From positions 186,001-250,000 of the forward strand of contig QWDQ01000005.1 in NCBI GenBank assembly GCA_003868215.1: DNA of 64,000 nt, read 5' to 3'. Shown piece after piece: positions 48,210 to 59,697 of the stretch. The notes under the pieces are model-generated. The model was not told the origin of the DNA and searched no databases. It saw nothing but the letters and a program-made list of their open reading frames with translations. Numbering within the stretch: position 1 is the stretch's first letter; the number at the start of each line of letters is the position of its first letter. This DNA is from Pseudophaeomoniella oleicola (taxonomy: Eukaryota; Ascomycota; Eurotiomycetes; Phaeomoniellales; Phaeomoniellaceae). The translations under genes were made by a program, and so were the position numbers.

Positions 48210-49371
48210 TCATGACCGTGATCGGTTTCTTCTTCTATCCCGATCCACATGCCGATCACGGTATCTCTCTGCCGAATCTGACCGGTCTCCTCGCTTGCCA
48301 ACCCTTCGTGAATCGTCGTGATCTACCACCATTCTGTCCCTGTCCCTGTCTCCGTCTCTGTCCCTCGACCGAGATCGTCGTGGACCCTTCCTGTAGTCTC
48401 TACCAAGGTCCCTGTCATCGTCATCTCTGTTATCCCTGACCCTGTCCCGGTCCCGACCTTGGTCTTTGCGGGATCGTTCGCCTCGTTCATCTGAACGGGA
48501 ACGGGAGCGACGGCGGTGGCGCCTTTCCCGGATCCCGTCCTCCTCGCGGTCGTCTATCTGTTTGACTTCTCTCTCGGTGCTGCGCCGTCTGGATCTATCT
48601 CGGTCGCGATGGCGATGTTTGTGCCGGCGCGAGTCTTTCTCCTCATCTTCATTTCCTTCGCCATCTCTGTGATGTCGGCGGTGGCGGTGGTGGTGTCGAT
48701 GCTTACTCTCGCCGTTCAGCTTAAGTAAGGCTTTCTCGATTTCTTCTTTCTTCTCTTGGATCAAATATTCTTTCATGGGATCCTCGTCGTCATGGCTCCT
48801 CATCAATTCAGCTAGTTCTCTCTCCTCTTTCAGTAGTGGTCTTTGATGGGGGGTGTCTTCCTCTTCGTCTGTCTCGGCTCCGCCTCTCTTCCCGTTTCCA
48901 TTGTCGATCTTGCGCTTCTTCCAGTATGCGATGTTGTCTTCCTCCTCACTCTCCTCGCCTTCCCGTTTGTCTCTTTTCTTATACCGTGTATGATCAACTC
49001 TCAGCATCCTTCCCATGACCGTCGCGCCACCCAAGTTATCCACCGCGAGATCAGTGCTTCTCTGATCCTCATATTTTAAGAATGCAAAGCCCTTGGACTT
49101 GCCTGACTCTCGATCTCTCACCAGATTGATGTGCACCGGTTCGCCATATTGTGAGAATATGGTGACGATGTCGCCTTCGGAGAGATCAAATGGTAAGCCT
49201 CCAACGTATACCCAGGCAGTATCGCGATAGTCAGCATGCCATGAAGCTTCCGGCGGACTGTACAAGAATGCGTTAGTGAAAGCCCTATGGTAGACAAGCA
49301 GATAGAGGTACATACACTGCGTTGTCAAGCTCGCGCTTATTCAGGGCTTGAGTTGAACGTATTGCGTTCAT
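48210..49371 (-). CDS. IST3: U2 snRNP / RES complex protein IST3 (RBMX2-like)
   Basis: The exons on the minus strand are 49371-49316 and 49257-48210, giving 367 aa; the intron is 58 nt. The chain starts MNAIRSTQALNKRELDNAVP, the usual Ist3 N-terminus, then a canonical RRM at about 32-115 (AWVYVGGLPFDLSEGDIVTI; GKSKGFAFLKYEDQRST) and the segment LRVDHTRYKKRD. In yeast, Ist3 joins Bud13 and Pml1 in the RES complex to help splicing and nuclear retention of pre-mRNA. The C-terminal two thirds is an acidic stretch followed by a very long Arg/Asp/Ser/His-rich tail, far longer than in yeast (148 aa) and like metazoan RBMX2. It is divergent from the dynein light intermediate chain gene. Confidence 0.93.
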
Positions 49372-49844
49372 TGTCTGCGTCTTCTGGTCACCCTCAGGTG
49401 CTGATCACAAGCATTGCAGGGCGTCCCATATAATATCCAGATAATCAGAATGTCATATGCAGGATATAACATTTCATTGCCCTCTCTTGCAAACCTCGTT
49501 GCGTTGCTCTTCTCCACAATCTTTTTGCGGAGTTTGGAGAGAACCTCCGAGCGATTCAGGGTCGCGTTCTCCCGCGTCATTTGGCTGCTTAGGATTAAAT
49601 GAAAACATTGGCGATATATTGCAGGTAAGCGACTACACTTTGAGCCTCCCAAACATCACCGGCTCATTGCAGTAGACGTATTGTACACTTACGGATACTA
49701 GTCGACACCTGCCACTCCATCACACGAGTCTCTATCAACACCTATTCTAGCCTCTAACAACTTTCCTTCGGGACGCTAAGATCCAACAGAAGCGCAATGT
49801 GTAATTTGAGATAGGTCGGTCTTGGTTATCCGGTCGCTGTCGAA
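49372..49844. promoter_or_regulatory. divergent promoter between IST3 and dynein light intermediate chain
   Basis: A 473-bp interval with the two ATGs facing outward. Small ORFs on both strands have no recognisable content. Confidence 0.5.
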
Positions 49845-51701
49845 ATGTTTGGCGCACAGACGAGGAAGTCAGATGGTCGCCCAAACAGCAAAGATGGCAC
49901 GAAAGGAAACATTTGGGATTCTATGTTGGCGGAGGCGGCCAGGGGTAAAGAACTACCTGAGAAACAACTACTCATATTAGGTGCGCATCTACATCTGGTT
50001 CGATATGTTATCGCCTAATACTTACCCTGCTCTAGGTGGTACTCCCGAGCAACAGCGAGAGTTACTAGAGGTGCTGTCCCCTGAACAAACGAGTAACCAA
50101 TATCAAAGAGACAGACAGCGGCGACGGAAAGTCCCAGTTTCGAATCTGTATGCGCTGGGCTATACATACCAGGATGTGTTAGATGCCGATCAAGATGGTC
50201 GGTACTCTGCTCGTAATGATATCCAACTAAGCTGATCCGTTCCTAGATGTACTCGCCCGACTTTCAGTCTATATGCTTGCCGAACCCTCTCCTGCATTCG
50301 CTCCTCTCCTCAACCCTCTGCTTACCACGAAAACGATACCGAATACCCTCATCGTCATACTGCTGAATTGGTCAGACCCACATAAGTGGCCTAGACAGTT
50401 ACGACAATGGATGCGGCTACTGCGATCTGTGCTGATAACTTTAGACGAGGATACGAAGATCGCAATGGAGGAGAACATGACTGAATGGAAGGAGAGGAGG
50501 AAAGGGGTCGAGCCAATCACTTCGAATCAGGCCAATGGTGCAGCCGTAATACCGCCGCTCGGACCAGGTGAATGGGATGAGGGCTTGGGGTTGCCATTAT
50601 GCGTGGTATGCCAAAATTCCGAGAAGATGGACAATCTGGAAAAGGAGCAAGGGTGGCAAGAAGAGGATTTCGATTTCGTACTACAAGTGATGAGGACGGT
50701 GCTCTTGAAGCGTAAGTAACTCGAGTCTTGGCCAACACTGGATGCTGACAGCTTCAAGACGGTTCATCTATGGTTTATACTTCGACATTTGATGCCAATT
50801 CAGCGCAAAACCTAATACATTCATCATTGGGTATACATTCGATGCTCAAGCGGGAAACAATCAAACACAACGTAATCGATAGAGACAAGGTCCTCGTTCC
50901 ACCAAACTGGGACTCTCACGGGAAGATAAGAATTCAACGAGAGGGATTCGATCCAGAAAGAATGAGCACATTATGGTCGATTGAGATTCAAGATCCGCCG
51001 GAAGAACTGGTGCCATTGAAAACAAGTCCCGCTGAGCCAAGTTCGAAAGACGCTGCCTTAGGGGAACAAGAGGAGACTGTCGTGCAGGTGTACGAATCCA
51101 CACTATCGACTTCGTCCAAGGCATCAACCTACAATATCCCAACGTCGACCACACGGCCCAGTGATATTGTGCATTCGATCGACATGCAAACCTTCCTCTC
51201 TCAACAACTCGAAAAGTTAGAGGAACTAAAGAGGAAGGATGCACAGGGAAGCGACGCCCAGACTGCCAGTTCTAAATTCATAGGATCAGATTATCAGAGC
51301 CATCTTTTGGAAGAGAGCGGAAAGCAAATGGCGGAGAGTATTGGACCTGTGCAAGTCAATATGGGCGGAGTCAACATTGATGCCGCTGAGCATCTGCGCC
51401 GTATCAATGCTAAAGTAAGCATTTCCAAGTCCCGAAGTCCGATCTTTTTTTGAGAAGATCTCAATATTCTAACCTCACTATACAGGAGACAAACTCGCCA
51501 CGAACTCCGATCAAATCGCCCGTGCAGACGGCATCAACCCCAGCTGGCACCTCAGAACCCACCACAAAGAGCGTGTTGATGCAAACACCAGATGACAAAG
51601 AGAAGAACCGTGAACTAGCATCCTTTTTTGCTAGTCTCATGAAGAACAAGGGAACGAGTAGCCCGAGAACGCCTGCTCCTGGAGGTGGTGGTGGAGGTTG
51701 A
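49845..51701 (+). CDS. cytoplasmic dynein light intermediate chain
   Basis: The exons are 49845-49980, 50036-50197, 50247-50711, 50759-51414 and 51486-51701, giving 544 aa; the introns are 47-71 nt. Family marks are NIWDSMLAEAARGKELPEKQ followed by LLILGGTPEQQRELLEVL, which stands where animal chains have a P-loop. Next come VSNLYALGYTYQDVLDADQD, LIVILLNWSDPHKWPRQLRQ, VLLKHGSSMVYTSTFDANSA and the Pro/Ser-rich tail ending in a short conserved SPRTP region. The P-loop Lys is missing (GGTPEQQR), as in other fungal members, so nucleotide binding is doubtful. The protein sits on the dynein heavy chain and binds cargo adaptors. The acceptor of intron three (ending 50758) is AAG; the nearby CAG at 50748-50750 would break the frame. 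Confidence 0.93.
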
Positions 51702-53625
51702 ATTTTGGTTTCTCCCCCTTTTCTGTTGGCGAAAGTCTCGACCACCGATCACTGAGGTTTCATGAACCTTTTGCGTGTGAATTATTATTATTGTTGTTGT
51801 TGGTTGAAGGAGGAAGAGGAGATTCAAAGAATTGGTGATTTTCGACCCGTCGCTGAAACACTGAATATGGAAGAGCAGAGCAGAGCGTGAGACAAGACCC
51901 AGCAGCCAAGAGAGACTAGACAAGAGACGAAAAACAACATAATATTATTCCCCCAGAAGAACCTTCTAAATGTTCTATATACCGCCCCATTAGGTACCTA
52001 CTAGAAGGTCAACAGTGTTTACCTTACTTAGATAAACCCTCTCCCTCGACTTTACTCTCTTTCTCCTTGTTCCTCATGTTCCATCTAGGTACGTAGATCG
52101 TAGATATAAGTAGGTAACTCGGGGAGAGAAAGGAAGAGGAGGTCTCGGGGGGGAGGGAAGTGTGTAAATGGTGGATGGACTGCTGGGTGAGTGCGGGGGA
52201 GGGTCTGCATGTACGCATATACGGGGGGTGGGGGGTCTCCGGCTGGGATATAGGATATAGGAGATGGTAAAGCAGGATAGGGAATTTTGATTGATATGTG
52301 GTTTGGGGAAGATGGTGGAATGGTGGACAAGGTTAAACATAGGATGGGGAGGGGAGTAGTAAGTAGCCTTTTCGAATCCTTCTTTTTTTTGGAATCAATA
52401 GATATATACCTGGTGTATATATATATAAATGTATAAATAGCTACCCTAAGATTTTGTAGGTATATATGCGTTTGTACATCTCCCAGGATGTAAAGTGTAT
52501 AGGTATACCAAGAACATAGGAAGCAACGACGGAAACAGCGTGGGTACAATAACAGCAACATTGTAAAAAGCATAAGTGCAACAACAAAGCATTGGAACTC
52601 CAAAGATGAAACCGACAGTGAACAAAGGGGAGGAATATAGAGGGCATTCGAACGCTGTTGGTGGATAAGGAAAGTGTCGTATCTCATCGCAGGAGGGCCA
52701 TGTTGAGTTGAAAAGAGGTGGGGACGCGAAAATGTTGAAGGAAACTCATCAGAAGTTCTCGCGAAATTTGATTTGGGATTCGATGGTGTATGCTGAATGT
52801 GGTGGATATGGTATTTCGGGGGGTAGGGGTAGTTCTCTCGTGATGTGCAATTGATCGCTCTCTCTCTCTCGCGCGATCTATCGTGTTGTCTTCATACTTG
52901 GGTATCTTTGTTTTTTGGTATAAGGAGTTCTGTGATCCTCTGCGGATGGGTGGGTAAACATGAGAAATTGATTTGTGTCTTTTCATTCATGCTTTGGGGT
53001 GTGCTCTGGTTCCGTTACTTGCTGAGCTCTATAGTGGGATTCTACTGTAGAGATTGCTTGTGTCAGGCGGCCCCTACGACGGTAGATGTCGTCGAATGTT
53101 TGGCCAAATCGAGCCAGCCCTGCCTATGTTGCTGAATACAGCAGACGGATAGGCTTGAAATAGGATATTACCGAGGTTGACGCAAAGGAGTCTCTTTTCA
53201 AGCAGTCCCGTAAGGACTATAGTTAACGAAGTGTTGCTGAATGGGTGGGTAGTGATGTCAGTTGAGGCTGCGGAGTGCATAGCGTTTAAAATCCGAGTTG
53301 ATGATCAGTAACAGGCTGATGCAAAGACTCCTCCATGGAGGAAATGACCGTGTCAGCGTGGAGATGGATTATGCTTGTCCTGTTGCCAGCACCATCGGAC
53401 AGAGGCAAACCCATGTACAGGAAGCGTAGATAATGCCTCACCCTCGCAGCCGTGCTGCCTTATCAAAACCAACGGATCTCACATTGCGTTACGGCGGCAA
53501 GGTTTTAGACCGAAGAGACTGGATTCATCCGGAGCTCTCTTCGGAGTACTCCATATGTCTCTGGGAGATCAGACCTATGGCTGGTTTTCCATTACCCTTC
53601 ATTCCTTCGATGCCGCAATTCCACC
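51702..53625. other. intergenic, G-rich on the plus strand
   Basis: Between the dynein chain gene (+) and the Clr5 gene (-), both ending here. The plus strand is strongly purine-rich at about 52110-52360, with G-runs of up to seven (52147-52153 and 52222-52235) that could form G-quadruplexes. There are TAGGTACCTACTAG at about 51991 and short ATT/GTT repeats near 51780-51802. Open frames on the minus strand here are low-complexity shadows of the skew. No gene is seen. Confidence 0.5.
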
Positions 53626-55940
53626 TCAGTCCCCCATTGCAACATCACCCTCTCCATCATATTGAGCGTTGCTTCTATCACTCGCGAGACTTCCAAAGGA
53701 TGTTCTCTTTCCGAACAAATATCTTTGCGACGAAGACAAGGAGCAGATTGACATGTATGATGCACTAGATCTACTCTTGTTTCCACTGCTGGCAGATAGA
53801 TGGGGTCGATGAGTCATTTTGCGGAAATCGCTCAAGCTAGAACGAATGCTCTGTTCATACAGAGGAGGATCTTCCATGTATGAGTTCTCTGCGAGGTCAC
53901 TGAGGTTATTCGGCCCCTGAGAAGCTGATGCATTGCTCTCGTTTTCTGGATGCTCAGATATTGTGTCCATTACAGGCCTTGCAGGTTGTGATTGCTCGGC
54001 TTCTGGAGGCCGGTGAAGATGTGCAGCCATGGTGTCCAGGTATTCGGCGAGACCATCCCTCTCATCGTCGTCCTGGAACGAACCGCAAAGAACGTCAAAA
54101 AGGGTGAGACTGAAGAGGTAGTCTACTATTCTGGAGGATCTGAGTTCGAGAGCGGAAGTGAGGAAAACTTCCTCATCGGGTGTGGCAGATCTTCGGTTGT
54201 TCCGAAGGAATGACTGAGCTAAGAGAAGAGCTGATAAGGCTAGAAAGATGTCAACTTCGCAGACGTTGATCGTGCTCAAGGTCTGCTCGTAAAGTGCTTG
54301 ATGCTCGCCCAATGGACGAGGATACTTGCACCATCGCTGCCAAAAATACTCAAATATTGCTGAAAGTCGGGAACGTTCAAGACAGAGTTTGGTCCCATCT
54401 TGGTGGGCTGGTATTGACGACGGGTTCAATGGTTCCCTCTTAAACAAAGCAACCGCAAAGTCGAGAAGGACGGTCACGACTTTGTATAAAGAAAGATCGC
54501 CAGGCTGATGTAGACCTCGGGGATTGCGATGGAAATACCAGATTTTGAGCAAAGTAGCATCGTCGTCTAGCTTTTGCGCCTTCGCTATGCGAATGACAGT
54601 GAATGCCAACCGCAGATCACAATTGTAGAGCATGTTGTGGGTTGGCAATCCCAGAGGCTGCTTTGCATATTGCTCTGCTTCCTTTTCAAGTAGCTTCAAG
54701 GCGCTCTTGTAACCTTTCAACTGCTCCTTAGTATTTGGTTGGCCCAGATTCAACTTGGCAAGGTCGAGCCTGGCCCTCGCATGTAAGCCTTGGACACGAA
54801 GCGTCTTGACTAGCTGCTCAACAGCAAACGATATGTTCGCGCCCAGGCAGGTACAGATATCGAATAGCCTAACAACCGTCTCAAAACGTTCCAACGCCTG
54901 CATCTTGGTCACGTTCGGTGACATCGTGGCAGCATGGCAGAGCTCACCGATAGACCCTTCAAGGAAGGATCGGGCGTCATGATTTCTTTGTACTGCCAAC
55001 AGATAGTTGGTGTACCGTAAGATGAAGGGGAATGCCTTGGCTTCGACGTCCCCAGTGGTCGGGGTGTACAGGGGAGTAAAAGCAGCCATGGATGCCAATT
55101 CGGTAAGAGACTCTCTTTTGATGCCTTGATAGAAGAATGGGATTCGTGCGATGTGGTCAGATTCCGTCAGCCCCAGCCTATTTCGAAGGCCAGTCCTCCC
55201 ATCTGGAGACAAGGTCTCAGCGAGGACGTGATCCCAAGCCACCCTGAACTGATGAGCGGAGACTTGAGCATTGTCGCTAGTGTAGTGGGTGATATCAGTA
55301 CTACAGCTTCCATTGCTGGAATCTGTAGATGATGAGGACGATTGTGGTGTGGATTGAACATCCGGGGTGGTATGAGAGTCATCGGCGACATCCCCAACGG
55401 TCACCTCATCATCACTGTCTGGTTCATCACTATAAAATGTCTGTGCAGAAGCTGATCTTTTGACATCGCGATTGACGGGATCAGGGGCCAGCCTAGATGA
55501 AGCAATCGGCTTCTGTACCGGGGAAGGTACTACAATGTTATTCTTTGATGGTAAAGGAGGACTGGTGCTAGAAGCCGATCCCGTGTCAGGAGGAGATTTG
55601 ATCCTCTTGGTGAAGCCCCACTTTTTGAACTTGGCCTTGTACTGTGCAATTCTGATAGATTAGGAGATACCAGGTCAGCCTTCCAAGCAAGCGATATGGC
55701 AGTAAATCACGTCGAAATCACAATTCCGAGCAAGCGGCATAGCACTCACGTAGGATCAAAGTCGTGTGCTCGCATCTCGACTTGAATAGCGCTCAGAGGC
55801 ATGCCCTTCTCAAGATACATGTGTTGCAGCTGAGCCTTCCTCTTCTCCCACTGGCTGCTCTCGATCGTCCCCGCTTGAGTCCATGGCTGTTGTCTTTGGC
55901 CAGGAACGTAGGCCTTGATGTGTAGGTTGCTTGAAGCCAT
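53626..55940 (-). CDS. Clr5-domain protein
   Basis: The exons on the minus strand are 55940-55750 and 55651-53626, giving 738 aa; the intron of 98 nt lies inside the Clr5 domain. Residues about 26-80 read SSQWEKRKAQLQHMYLEKGM, then PLSAIQVEMRAHDFDPTIAQ and YKAKFKKWGFTKR, a good match to the Clr5 domain named after the fission-yeast silencing factor Clr5 and common in mould-specific proteins. A Ser/Asp-rich linker follows, then a largely helical region of about 400 residues that may form TPR-like repeats, and a Ser-rich tail. The function of mould Clr5 proteins is mostly unknown; DNA or chromatin binding is only an inference from the name-giving protein. No Zn-cluster or other DNA-binding motif is visible. 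Confidence 0.85.
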
Positions 55941-56999
55941 GTCGGGCTCATCGGGCTCATGGTGCGATATCGAAAATCATGGTATTGGCATGGTGAGCGT
56001 AAGTCGGACATTTTGATATGGGTTGCGTGTCGTCCAGGGGGTGTTCTAATTCCACGCTTGAGCCGCTTAGGTCCGCGTCGCCGACTCTTCCCTGCTCGCT
56101 CTGGGCGGTGGAGAGTGGAGAGAGACGGCACAGCTCGCATGGGTCAAAAGACGTAAAAAGAGGTAACGTTAGTTTGTTTGACCTTAGGTTGGCTTACCGT
56201 ATCTGGACTAGATCTGCCAAGAGGGATCATCGTCTCCGAACATCCGAATTTCCTCGAGTGTCTTCACTTCGAGCTGATGCAAACCCCTATCACATTCCTC
56301 CAGTAAACGACCACTGACGACCACTTTTGGCCCCCAAGAGATACCTCCAGCCTCACCGGCCCTGTCTCCCGATCTAGTGATTTACTACGTACTACTACGG
56401 CTATGAGTAGCTACTACGTACCACTGCTAGGGTCGAGTACCAGAATCTGATCAGGCGTTCCGCATTCATTACCGCTATGACATGACGCCCGAATATCATC
56501 TCCCGTTCCCAGCAGACTGGTTAAGTGCTTATGAACTGCAGGGATTCGTCCATCAGATCTCCATACATGGCGTTCTAAGCTTTCTAGAGAGTCCATGGTC
56601 TTGTGTGCTGTGATCCTTAAGGGGACTGATAATATCAAGACATCAAGGTGAACCATGGGGAAGATCGACGCTCTGGAAACATCGCTATGGTACACTTGTA
56701 CTGGCTTACATCCCCTTTGGGTAATAAGTCAAAGGCGCCCCAGAAGCGACGACCTCCACTGCTTGGTGTTAGATAGGAGTTGATACTCTTTCTGATAACC
56801 ACTCCGTCAAGATGCGTCTGCAACTTGTCGACGTGGCTTGACAAGTGGAATACGTCTAACCGCCCGGGCCTCGGCCAGGTATATACTACAGCAGGTAAGC
56901 GGTTGTCGTGTCTGTCAATTTCCAGTGTCTCTTTCCTGCATGTCTTTACGCTTGATTTCTGCTAGCGATCACTCAATTTGCCCACTGGACTTTCATAAA
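55941..56999. promoter_or_regulatory. divergent promoter region of the Clr5 and hypothetical genes
   Basis: About 1.06 kb between two outward-facing starts. A cluster of TACTACGTA-type elements lies at about 56382-56421, and a duplicated TCGGGCTCAT lies next to the Clr5 start. No gene is supported. Confidence 0.45.
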
Positions 57000-57680
57000 A
57001 TGTCTGAAGAAGAAGGATCACAGACGTCTCAAAGAGATGATCGGACGACTGCTTCGCTGATAGTCCACCCAACCGATACCACAGTGAGCTCAGACGAGTT
57101 CTCCATGCCTCGAACTCCTGATGAATGCGGACCAAGCGTGGCATTGGGCTTCTCTTCGCCTTCAAGCCGGAGCAGCAATGCGTCAGCAATGTACTCCCCA
57201 GCGGCCGACCGCGTCCTTCCTGCCACAGAAGCGTCACGGCGGTCTCCTACCAGCGCAGAGGCAGATCATCAGCCCGACTCTGAATCTATCCTTCTACACG
57301 TCGGTGCCACCTTTTCAAGAGCTCAGACTGTCTCCGCTGTCAGCACAGATTCCCTCTCGGACGAGGATCTGTCTTCGGAGGAAGCCCCTCGCGGGAGGAA
57401 GCGACGGAGGTCTGAAGGTTCGGAGCAAGATACAAATGCCTACCGATATTGCCTACGGGATATGGGCAATGACGTCGATACCACCGTGAACAATCTCAGG
57501 TTGCAGACATTCCTTCACGAGCACCTGGATCCGAATGAGCACGAGACGGCTCGGGCTGCGTTGCTCACACGCACTACCACAAACGTACGAGTTCCCCGAT
57601 CGACTCGAAAACGGTGCCATACAAAAGAAAAGCCTCGAAGCCACAGCTCAAGGACCAATGATCATACCCGCGACAGTTGA
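57000..57680 (+). CDS. hypothetical Ser-rich protein with basic nuclear-signal-like motif
   Basis: An open frame of 226 codons starts at the ATG in CATAAAATG, a good fungal start context. The frame is open upstream to 56838 as well, but that part looks like leader. The product is low complexity, rich in Ser, Thr, Asp and Glu, with a basic cluster RGRKRRRSE at about residues 155-163 that could be a nuclear signal and a second basic tail (RSTRKRCHTKEKPRSHSSR). No known domain is seen. A downstream exon is possible because open sequence continues in another frame to 57902. Whether it is a real gene depends on transcript evidence; codon use and a lack of stops in 680 bp are the only support. Confidence 0.45.
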   Translation: MSEEEGSQTSQRDDRTTASLIVHPTDTTVSSDEFSMPRTPDECGPSVALGFSSPSSRSSNASAMYSPAADRVLPATEASRRSPTSAEADHQPDSESILLHVGATFSRAQTVSAVSTDSLSDEDLSSEEAPRGRKRRRSEGSEQDTNAYRYCLRDMGNDVDTTVNNLRLQTFLHEHLDPNEHETARAALLTRTTTNVRVPRSTRKRCHTKEKPRSHSSRTNDHTRDS

Positions 57681-59697
57681 TGAGACTCTGTGAGCATCCT
57701 CAATTTGACAGACGGACGGTGTTCATTAGCGCACGCTCGAAACAGAGGTCACGACTGTTTGATTGTCAGGGATTATGCGTACCGCCACCGCCACCACGGA
57801 TGGTACTCTTGCGTGTTTCCTAATGGCCCAGCAGGAGATAGACGAAAAGGTTTGATGACGGCAGCAGCCGCTCGGGAACCGGTACGGTACGATACAGACT
57901 AGCATTTTTCCACAAAGACGTATAGAGGTTGTTATTATTATTGTTATGATAGGATGATGGATCTCTTTGTTTAGCTTATCAATGACTGCGGGTGTTTGCT
58001 TTTTTTTGTTTTTTTAGCGGTCATATACTAGAGAGGATACCTATAGATATCTACCATACCTTAACCTCCTCAACATCACAATGATCAACGGAATCTCGAG
58101 CCGCCGTACCTATGCACTACTAAAGCAGACAACGCCGAGCAGCTGAACCATCCGTAACTTACTCCCCAATACACAAGGAGTGAGGATGCACACACACACA
58201 CACACACGCGCACGCACACAGCATTTAGACCTCGGTAACAGCACCGACTGATTGGCCCCCTACCTACCCGCCAACAACAACAAACCCCGGTCTCGTTGAC
58301 GCCACATTTCCAGATTATGTACGTGTGTGCAAGTAAGTAAGTAAGCGCCCTGGATCTTCAAAGACATGATTTATTTATTTTGCATGATTGGGGTGCGTGC
58401 ATGTCCTGGTGTTCTTGTGGCTTGGCTTCTCCATTTAGTTACTGTACCTATAAGAGACAAAGCGCCTAAATAATACATCCTCTACATAAGATAGATAGAC
58501 ACAAACTAATACTGTATACCCGCCCCGTAACCATCCGGCCATATTAACCACGATGATGATGGCGATGATCCCTCTTTTCGGGAGTGTTTCCGGTAATGAA
58601 CTAGTTAAGCAGAGAGAGAGAGAGAGGGCGAGGAGAAGATCAAGTTCTTCAGTCCAGGTCTTTTCGATCTATTTACCGTCACGAACGACGAAACATTATC
58701 CAAACATCAAAACACATCTTAGACGGATGGGGGGGGCGTGGAGGAAAGAAAACATGTAAATCACGCCTGGCTTGGCTTTGTCCTGCCCTGACCTGAAACG
58801 CCGATGCGAGAACACATCTCACATGGGACGACGGGACGGGCCATGATAGAAATAGGATAAGGATAAGTAGAATGTATTGCAATATGCTCTTTCTCTGACT
58901 CGCTCTATACATACCCAACCCATCCTATCCAAAATCCAATAGTCCGAAAACACCCTGAAGTGGCGCATCGCGCGGGGCTTGCATGCTTGCGTGCGTGCGT
59001 GCGGGTCGGATGCTGTCGAATGTTTCTGACGATGGAACTTATTTGGTACCTATTAGTGACTGAGCTTAAGTGATAAGATAGAATTAACACTATAAACTGA
59101 GGTATAGGTAGGTAGTTAACTAAGTAGATGGTAAGGTGTTGGTTATAGGTAGGTAGGTAGATAGGGTAGGTAGGGTGGGTAATCGATATCACGGGGTTGG
59201 ATGGGATGGGAGGCCTTATATGTAGAGGATGTACGCATTATGGACATGGATAGTTCGGGATGGGAGGCCTTATGTGTAGGATATATAGGATATGGGAAAG
59301 TACGTCACGTCGAGAAGAAAGATCGGATTACTACGTACGGTGAAAACAGAGAAGAGGGAATAGGTTATTCGATAGATCCTTGACTTATAGTACATATCAC
59401 CTGACTACTTTCTTTTAAAAAAGATCTCTAGTTCGACCTAATTTCTATACAGTCACGAAAGGGAGAAAAAGAGAGAGACAGAGAGAAAGAGAGAGAGAGA
59501 GGGAAAAGGAAAACGGTAGGCATGCGCTTTCAGATACAATGGTTGAGATTTCTGATTCATTAAACAGTGCGTGTAATGGTTTTTCCATCATCTTCCAAGA
59601 AGCTAGAACATCCATCACAACCGCTCACTGAAAATATGTATATATATATGATGAATTCGACGACCCTAACGTGACACGCAACCCTTTCAATCGCAGC
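57681..59697. other. low-complexity intergenic region
   Basis: Contains a CA repeat at about 58188-58220, a GA repeat at about 58611-58628, TAGGTAGGTAG arrays at about 59100-59180, a near-repeat of GGGATGGGAGGCCTTAT at about 59204 and 59257, a GA-rich tract at about 59465-59505 and a TA run at about 59637-59648. It holds the 3' end of the transporter on the right. I see no gene. Confidence 0.5.
58188..58220. repeat. CA microsatellite
   Basis: An uninterrupted run of CA dinucleotides passing into CGCGCACGCACACA. It is non-coding and lies 0.5 kb beyond the hypothetical gene. Confidence 0.9.

Noticed and set aside
49845-51701. Dynein light intermediate chain and RO10 as a dynein gene cluster
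   Set aside because: They are 11 kb apart with unrelated genes between them and different orientation; co-occurrence is likely chance.
52085-52687. 200-codon minus-strand frame with Tyr/Pro/Thr-rich content
   Set aside because: Follows from the strong strand skew in the tract; no family features, and no splice context that would make a gene.
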